Positions 15,417 to 17,566 of a stretch of DNA of 17,566 nt are shown piece after piece. Origin of the DNA: an uncultured Alistipes sp. (GTDB taxonomy: Bacteria; Bacteroidota; Bacteroidia; Bacteroidales; Rikenellaceae); NCBI GenBank assembly GCA_949840605.1, contig CATKXN010000051.1, forward strand, positions 1 to 17,566, written 5' to 3'. The translations under genes were made by a program, and so were the position numbers. Positions within the stretch are counted from its first letter, which is position 1. Each line of letters opens with the position of its first letter. The notes under the pieces are model-generated. The model saw nothing but the letters and a program-made list of their open reading frames with translations, had not been told where the DNA came from and searched no databases.

Positions 15417-15803
15417 ATGGCAACCATTTTTTCACGCATCATCGCAGGGGAGATTCCCTCCTACAAAGTAGCCGAGGACGAGAACTATTACGCATTCCTC
15501 GACATCAATCCGTTGACCAAAGGTCATACGCTGGTCGTACCGAAACAGGAAGTAGACTACATTTTCGACCTCGAAGATCAGACCCTGGCAGGGATGATGG
15601 TCTTCGCCAAGAAGGTAGCCGCCAAAATCCAACGCGAAATAGCGTGCGCAAGAGTCGCCATAGTCGTTTTAGGGCTTGAAGTTCCGCATGCGCACATCCA
15701 TCTGATCCCGATTCAGAGTGAAAATGACGTCGATTTCCACCGCGAAAAGCTCAAATTGACGCCGGAAGAGTTCCGGGAAATCGCCGATAAACTGTCGAAA
15801 TAG
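15417..15803 (+). CDS. HIT-family nucleotide-binding protein (histidine triad, HinT-like)
   Basis: 128 residues, normal for a stand-alone HIT protein. These are nucleotidyl hydrolases or transferases acting on AMP-linked substrates such as phosphoramidates. The family start is seen as TIFSRIIAGEIPSYKV, followed by FLDINPLTKGHTLVVPK and the triad HAHIHLIP (His91, His93, His95). The zinc-binding cysteines found at the N-terminus of some members are absent. ATG 15417 lies after an A-rich leader. The gap to the upstream gene is 97 bases with no strong hairpin or clear promoter, so readthrough from the recA-rel operon is possible. Codons 75-89, just before the triad, use rare AT-rich synonyms. A strong terminator follows. 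Confidence 0.93.
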   Translation: MATIFSRIIAGEIPSYKVAEDENYYAFLDINPLTKGHTLVVPKQEVDYIFDLEDQTLAGMMVFAKKVAAKIQREIACARVAIVVLGLEVPHAHIHLIPIQSENDVDFHREKLKLTPEEFREIADKLSK

Positions 15804-15839
15804 AGGATTGTTAACAAAAATATAATTCGCTGTATTTAA

Positions 15840-15876
15840 GGCGGGTAGTGGGTTATCAACACTACCCGCCCTTTTT
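15840..15876 (+). terminator. Intrinsic terminator after the HIT gene
   Basis: An 11-bp perfect stem (GGCGGGTAGTG / CACTACCCGCC) with a 9-base loop is followed by C and five Ts. It ends the recA-rel-HIT cluster. Confidence 0.88.
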
Positions 15877-16396
15877 GTATTTAACATAATATATACGGAA
15901 TGAGCAAAAGCTGTCAATTTTATCGGACAGTGATTGAAATTAGCTCAAAAACGCTCCAAAATTAACCCGGCAGGGTAGGTAATTTACATTTATAAAACAT
16001 ACAAAGTCGCCAATATTTCCATTTGTTAATGCATTTTTGCACAACCATATGTTAGTTCAACTGTTAATATATACATTTGTTAAATGATGCAACTTGACGC
16101 CTCAGCCGTCTAATCGCCCCAAATAGAGATGGGTCAAACTATTAAACAATGTATACTTCATTCATTAAAAACCAACAATTTAAGAAAATCATATAAAGTA
16201 CAAATTCGCAACTAGGCATGTGCATAGAGCTTAGGCAAAGCCGTACAAATTGATTACTCAATATAGAGACATATGTTTACTGTTTATCAATTTTTTATAT
16301 CATTTTATCTATATCGATACTTTATAAAATGATTGCTGCAGTGATTTAACCATATTCTGCTATTAACAAATGTAAACTTTCTCAACACTTATTAAC
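15877..16396. other. AT-rich intergenic region without a supported gene
   Basis: About 520 bases, strikingly AT-rich against the GC-rich genes to the left. I found no credible coding frame or tRNA. It holds two direct copies of CATTTGTTAA (16020-16029, 16074-16083) and one inverted copy (TTAACAAATG, 16363-16372), a direct GTACAAATT pair (16198-16206, 16243-16251), and isolated -7-like boxes TACATTTG (16072-16079, +) and TAATTTTG (15964-15957, -) without a -33 partner. It may be a long regulatory region of the downstream XRE gene, an untranslated RNA locus, or the edge of acquired DNA. Confidence 0.6.
16299..16333. repeat. Inverted repeat, 10-bp arms with 15-base spacer
   Basis: Arms ATCATTTTAT (16299-16308) and ATAAAATGAT (16324-16333) are perfect complements. 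The spacer contains the small palindrome TATCGATA. Too AT-rich and without a T-tract for a convincing terminator; it may be a protein-binding site. Confidence 0.4.
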
Positions 16397-16454
16397 ATTT
16401 TACAAGTGTAAAATATTTTTGTTTTACAAAAAACAAATGTTTATATTTGTAAAA
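16397..16454 (+). promoter_or_regulatory. Probable operator cluster for the XRE regulator (TTTACA/TGTAAA half-sites)
   Basis: Two palindromes lie together. One is 16397-16414, arms ATTTTACA and TGTAAAAT around AG. The other is 16422-16430 with 16446-16454, arms TTTTACAAA and TTTGTAAAA around 15 bases. All four arms carry TTTACA or TGTAAA, and another TGTAAA lies at 16371-16376. Their centres are about 32 bases apart, near three helical turns. The second overlaps the -7 box of the downstream gene, suggesting repression by that gene's own DNA-binding product. Confidence 0.5.
16418..16449 (+). promoter_or_regulatory. Near-consensus Bacteroidota promoter of the XRE gene
   Basis: TTTG (16418-16421), then exactly 20 bases, then TATATTTG (16442-16449), the full -33/-7 consensus. 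The predicted start near 16453 leaves a leader of only about 12 bases before ATG 16465. A second -7-like TATTTTTG lies at 16414-16421 without a -33 partner. Confidence 0.7.
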
Positions 16455-16464
16455 AATTGCGCGG

Positions 16465-16929
16465 ATGAAGGAAAAATTGCTCGAGTTAATGAATCGCGAA
16501 GGTTTGAAGCCGAGTCAACTTGCAGAGATGCTCGGAATCAATCCGGCCGGAATCTCCCATATTCTCAAAGACCGCAACAAGCCGGGCTTCGATTTGCTTC
16601 AGAAGATTCTCAGGAGGTTTCCGCAAATCAATCCCGACTGGCTGTTACTCGACTCGACGCAAATGTATCGTGACGATTATACCGACTTCCCGCAGAAATC
16701 CGCTCCGACGTCCGCTTCGCAGCTCCCGATCGAAAATGATTTGTTCGGGTCGGCCGAAACCCAAGTTGTTTCTCCGGAAGCTGTCCGCCAGGAACCCGAG
16801 GTCTCTGCGGCACCCGCTCAATCGGCCGCATCCCAGTTTCCGGTCAGCCGAACCGGAGCCAACGTTCAGCGAGTCGTATTGTTTTACGACGATCAGACCT
16901 TCGAAAGTTTCGTGCCTACAAAGCGCTAA
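16465..16929 (+). CDS. XRE-family helix-turn-helix regulator
   Basis: 154 residues. Residues 1-60 form a Cro/CI-type helix-turn-helix: LKPSQLAEMLGINPAGISHI matches helices 2-3, followed by LKDRNKPGFDLLQKILRRFP and INPDWLLL. Residues 70-130 are low-complexity (Pro, Ala, Ser, Gln) and probably a disordered linker. The last 20 residues (VQRVVLFYDDQTFESFVPTK) look like a short conserved beta motif, perhaps for dimerisation or sensing. No peptidase or ligand-binding domain is present. The start is set by the promoter spacing and by the helix-turn-helix beginning at once. It is a monocistronic gene with palindromes over its promoter, so negative autoregulation is likely. Its codon use is less GC-rich than the genes to the left. 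Targets unknown; it need not be a phage repressor, as no phage genes are nearby. Confidence 0.87.
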   Translation: MKEKLLELMNREGLKPSQLAEMLGINPAGISHILKDRNKPGFDLLQKILRRFPQINPDWLLLDSTQMYRDDYTDFPQKSAPTSASQLPIENDLFGSAETQVVSPEAVRQEPEVSAAPAQSAASQFPVSRTGANVQRVVLFYDDQTFESFVPTKR

Positions 16930-16986
16930 TATCTTTCGCCGGAAAAATTACCCGGAATATCCCCACAATAAAAGCTAAAACCGGAT

Positions 16987-17011
16987 ATCCTCGCTCCAAA
17001 CATGCGAGGAT
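16987..17011 (+). other. Hairpin downstream of the XRE gene
   Basis: An 8-bp perfect stem (ATCCTCGC / GCGAGGAT) with a 9-base loop is followed by TT only. It could be a weak terminator, an mRNA 3'-end stabiliser or part of a small RNA. Confidence 0.4.
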
Positions 17012-17058
17012 TTCAACTGAGGTATCAAACGACGATCCCGGCACATTATACCGCAGCC

Positions 17059-17090
17059 AAAAGCACTCTTTTTTTTGGAGTGCTTTTTTT
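17059..17090. terminator. Intrinsic terminator between convergent genes
   Basis: Stem AAAAGCACTC / GAGTGCTTTT (10 bp) with a T-rich 9-base loop; the plus strand continues as seven Ts (17084-17090). It lies 130 bases after the XRE stop. On the minus strand it ends in four Ts, about 90 bases past the stop of the 113-residue gene, so it may serve both. Confidence 0.82.
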
Positions 17091-17182
17091 GTGTGTCGAA
17101 ATGGCATACAACGTGCGGTCCAATTTATCATGAGAATTAATATTGGTATTACCTGAAAAGTGGAAAAGTTACGAACTAAGTA

Positions 17183-17524
17183 TCAACATTCGATACACCA
17201 TCCATAGCGAAATCCGCGGCGTTTGCCGGGAATTACAATGGTATCGACGACGCCCGGCATGATGGGCAGTCGTTTAATTGTCGGGGCACTTATTCCCGAT
17301 TTGGTCGCCGCAACAAGGATTCGATAACGGCGGCGGCGTGGCATCCAGCGGTAAGAACCTACGCCGCCGGTCCACACGACACGACGCCAATAGGGTTCGA
17401 AACCCGCTTCGCGAAGCAGTTTGAGTGTCGTTTCAACACGTCGACCGGCTCGCTCCTCGACAAGGCGACAGATGCGATACAGGTTGTCGATTTGAATGCT
17501 TGTCGGTTCAATTCTTTTTGTCAT
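17183..17524 (-). CDS. Arginine-rich hypothetical protein, 113 residues
   Basis: Not recognised. ATG 17524 gives MTKRIEPTSIQIDNLYRICR, a predicted helical N-terminal half (about 8-45) with KLLREAGFEPYWRR, then a glycine/arginine-rich segment (GGVGSYRWMPRRRRYRILVA), and a C-terminus ending RRGFRYGWCIEC. The strong positive charge suggests binding to nucleic acid. No signal peptide or transmembrane helix is visible. It points toward the XRE gene and shares a terminator region with it. The frame is open over its whole length with plausible domain-like composition, but short high-GC frames can be open by chance. I favour a real gene because the upstream region is AT-rich, the ATG sits at that boundary, and no competing frame is better. 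Confidence 0.6.
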   Translation of the reverse strand: MTKRIEPTSIQIDNLYRICRLVEERAGRRVETTLKLLREAGFEPYWRRVVWTGGVGSYRWMPRRRRYRILVAATKSGISAPTIKRLPIMPGVVDTIVIPGKRRGFRYGWCIEC

Positions 17525-17541
17525 AAGTTCAATGGTTTAAC

Positions 17542-17562
17542 ATTCAATACATATTCAATACA
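17542..17562. repeat. Tandem direct repeat upstream of the arginine-rich gene
   Basis: ATTCAATACA occurs twice (17542-17551, 17553-17562) with an 11-base period, about one helical turn, 18-38 bases upstream of ATG 17524. The window ends here, so more copies could follow. It may be a regulator-binding site or part of the gene's promoter. Confidence 0.4.
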
Positions 17563-17566
17563 ATAG

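Noticed and set aside
15669..15917. 82-codon minus-strand frame over the HIT gene end
   Set aside because: It overlaps the HIT triad coding sequence and its terminator; a shadow frame.
16020..16372. CRISPR array or iterons based on CATTTGTTAA
   Set aside because: Only three copies, irregular spacing and mixed orientation in AT-rich DNA.
16465..16929. XRE gene as a prophage repressor
   Set aside because: No integrase, phage structural gene or attachment site is visible; XRE regulators are common outside phages.
16916..17131. 71-codon minus-strand frame after the XRE gene
   Set aside because: It runs across both hairpins and the terminator and has no domain-like features.

Overview
The window looks like chromosomal DNA of a GC-rich Bacteroidota, most likely an Alistipes-like gut bacterium. 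This rests on BACON-domain lipoproteins beside host-glycan enzymes, absence of Shine-Dalgarno sequences with A-rich leaders instead, promoter-like TAnnTTTG boxes of the Bacteroidota primary sigma factor, and GC-rich third codon positions. The genus is an inference; no rRNA is present.

Region 1 (1-5706, +) is a tightly packed glycan operon, cut by the window's left edge. It holds a membrane acetyltransferase of the heparan-alpha-glucosaminide N-acetyltransferase (HGSNAT) type, a secreted family GH89 alpha-N-acetylglucosaminidase overlapping it by 4 bases, and 4 bases later a lipoprotein with two BACON domains and a calcineurin-like phosphoesterase. The first two match the consecutive lysosomal steps that acetylate and then remove terminal alpha-glucosamine. 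A 14-bp perfect hairpin separates this operon from the convergent phosphoglucomutase gene (5767-7509, -).

Region 2 (7510-11061) starts with a divergent AT-rich intergenic region and dnaA. As given, dnaA is interrupted by an in-frame TAG three codons before its Walker A motif; the rest of the protein is intact and in the same frame. A strong terminator follows, then a WYL-domain regulator, a cupin lipoprotein, another strong terminator, and a 70-residue zinc-ribbon protein that seems to start at TTG.

Region 3 (11062-15876, +) is a stress and genome-maintenance cluster: PrxQ/Bcp peroxiredoxin, recA, a bifunctional Rel/SpoT (p)ppGpp enzyme, a small membrane-anchored protein and a HIT-family protein, ending in a hairpin with a T-tract. 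Gaps between the first four genes are 17, 3 and 4 bases, so they are probably cotranscribed.

Region 4 (15877-17566) differs in character: about 590 bases of AT-rich DNA rich in inverted repeats, then an XRE-family regulator whose near-consensus promoter is overlapped by palindromes (probable autoregulation), two hairpins, and a convergent 113-residue arginine-rich protein of unknown function. No rRNA, tRNA, CRISPR array, transposase or insertion sequence was seen.
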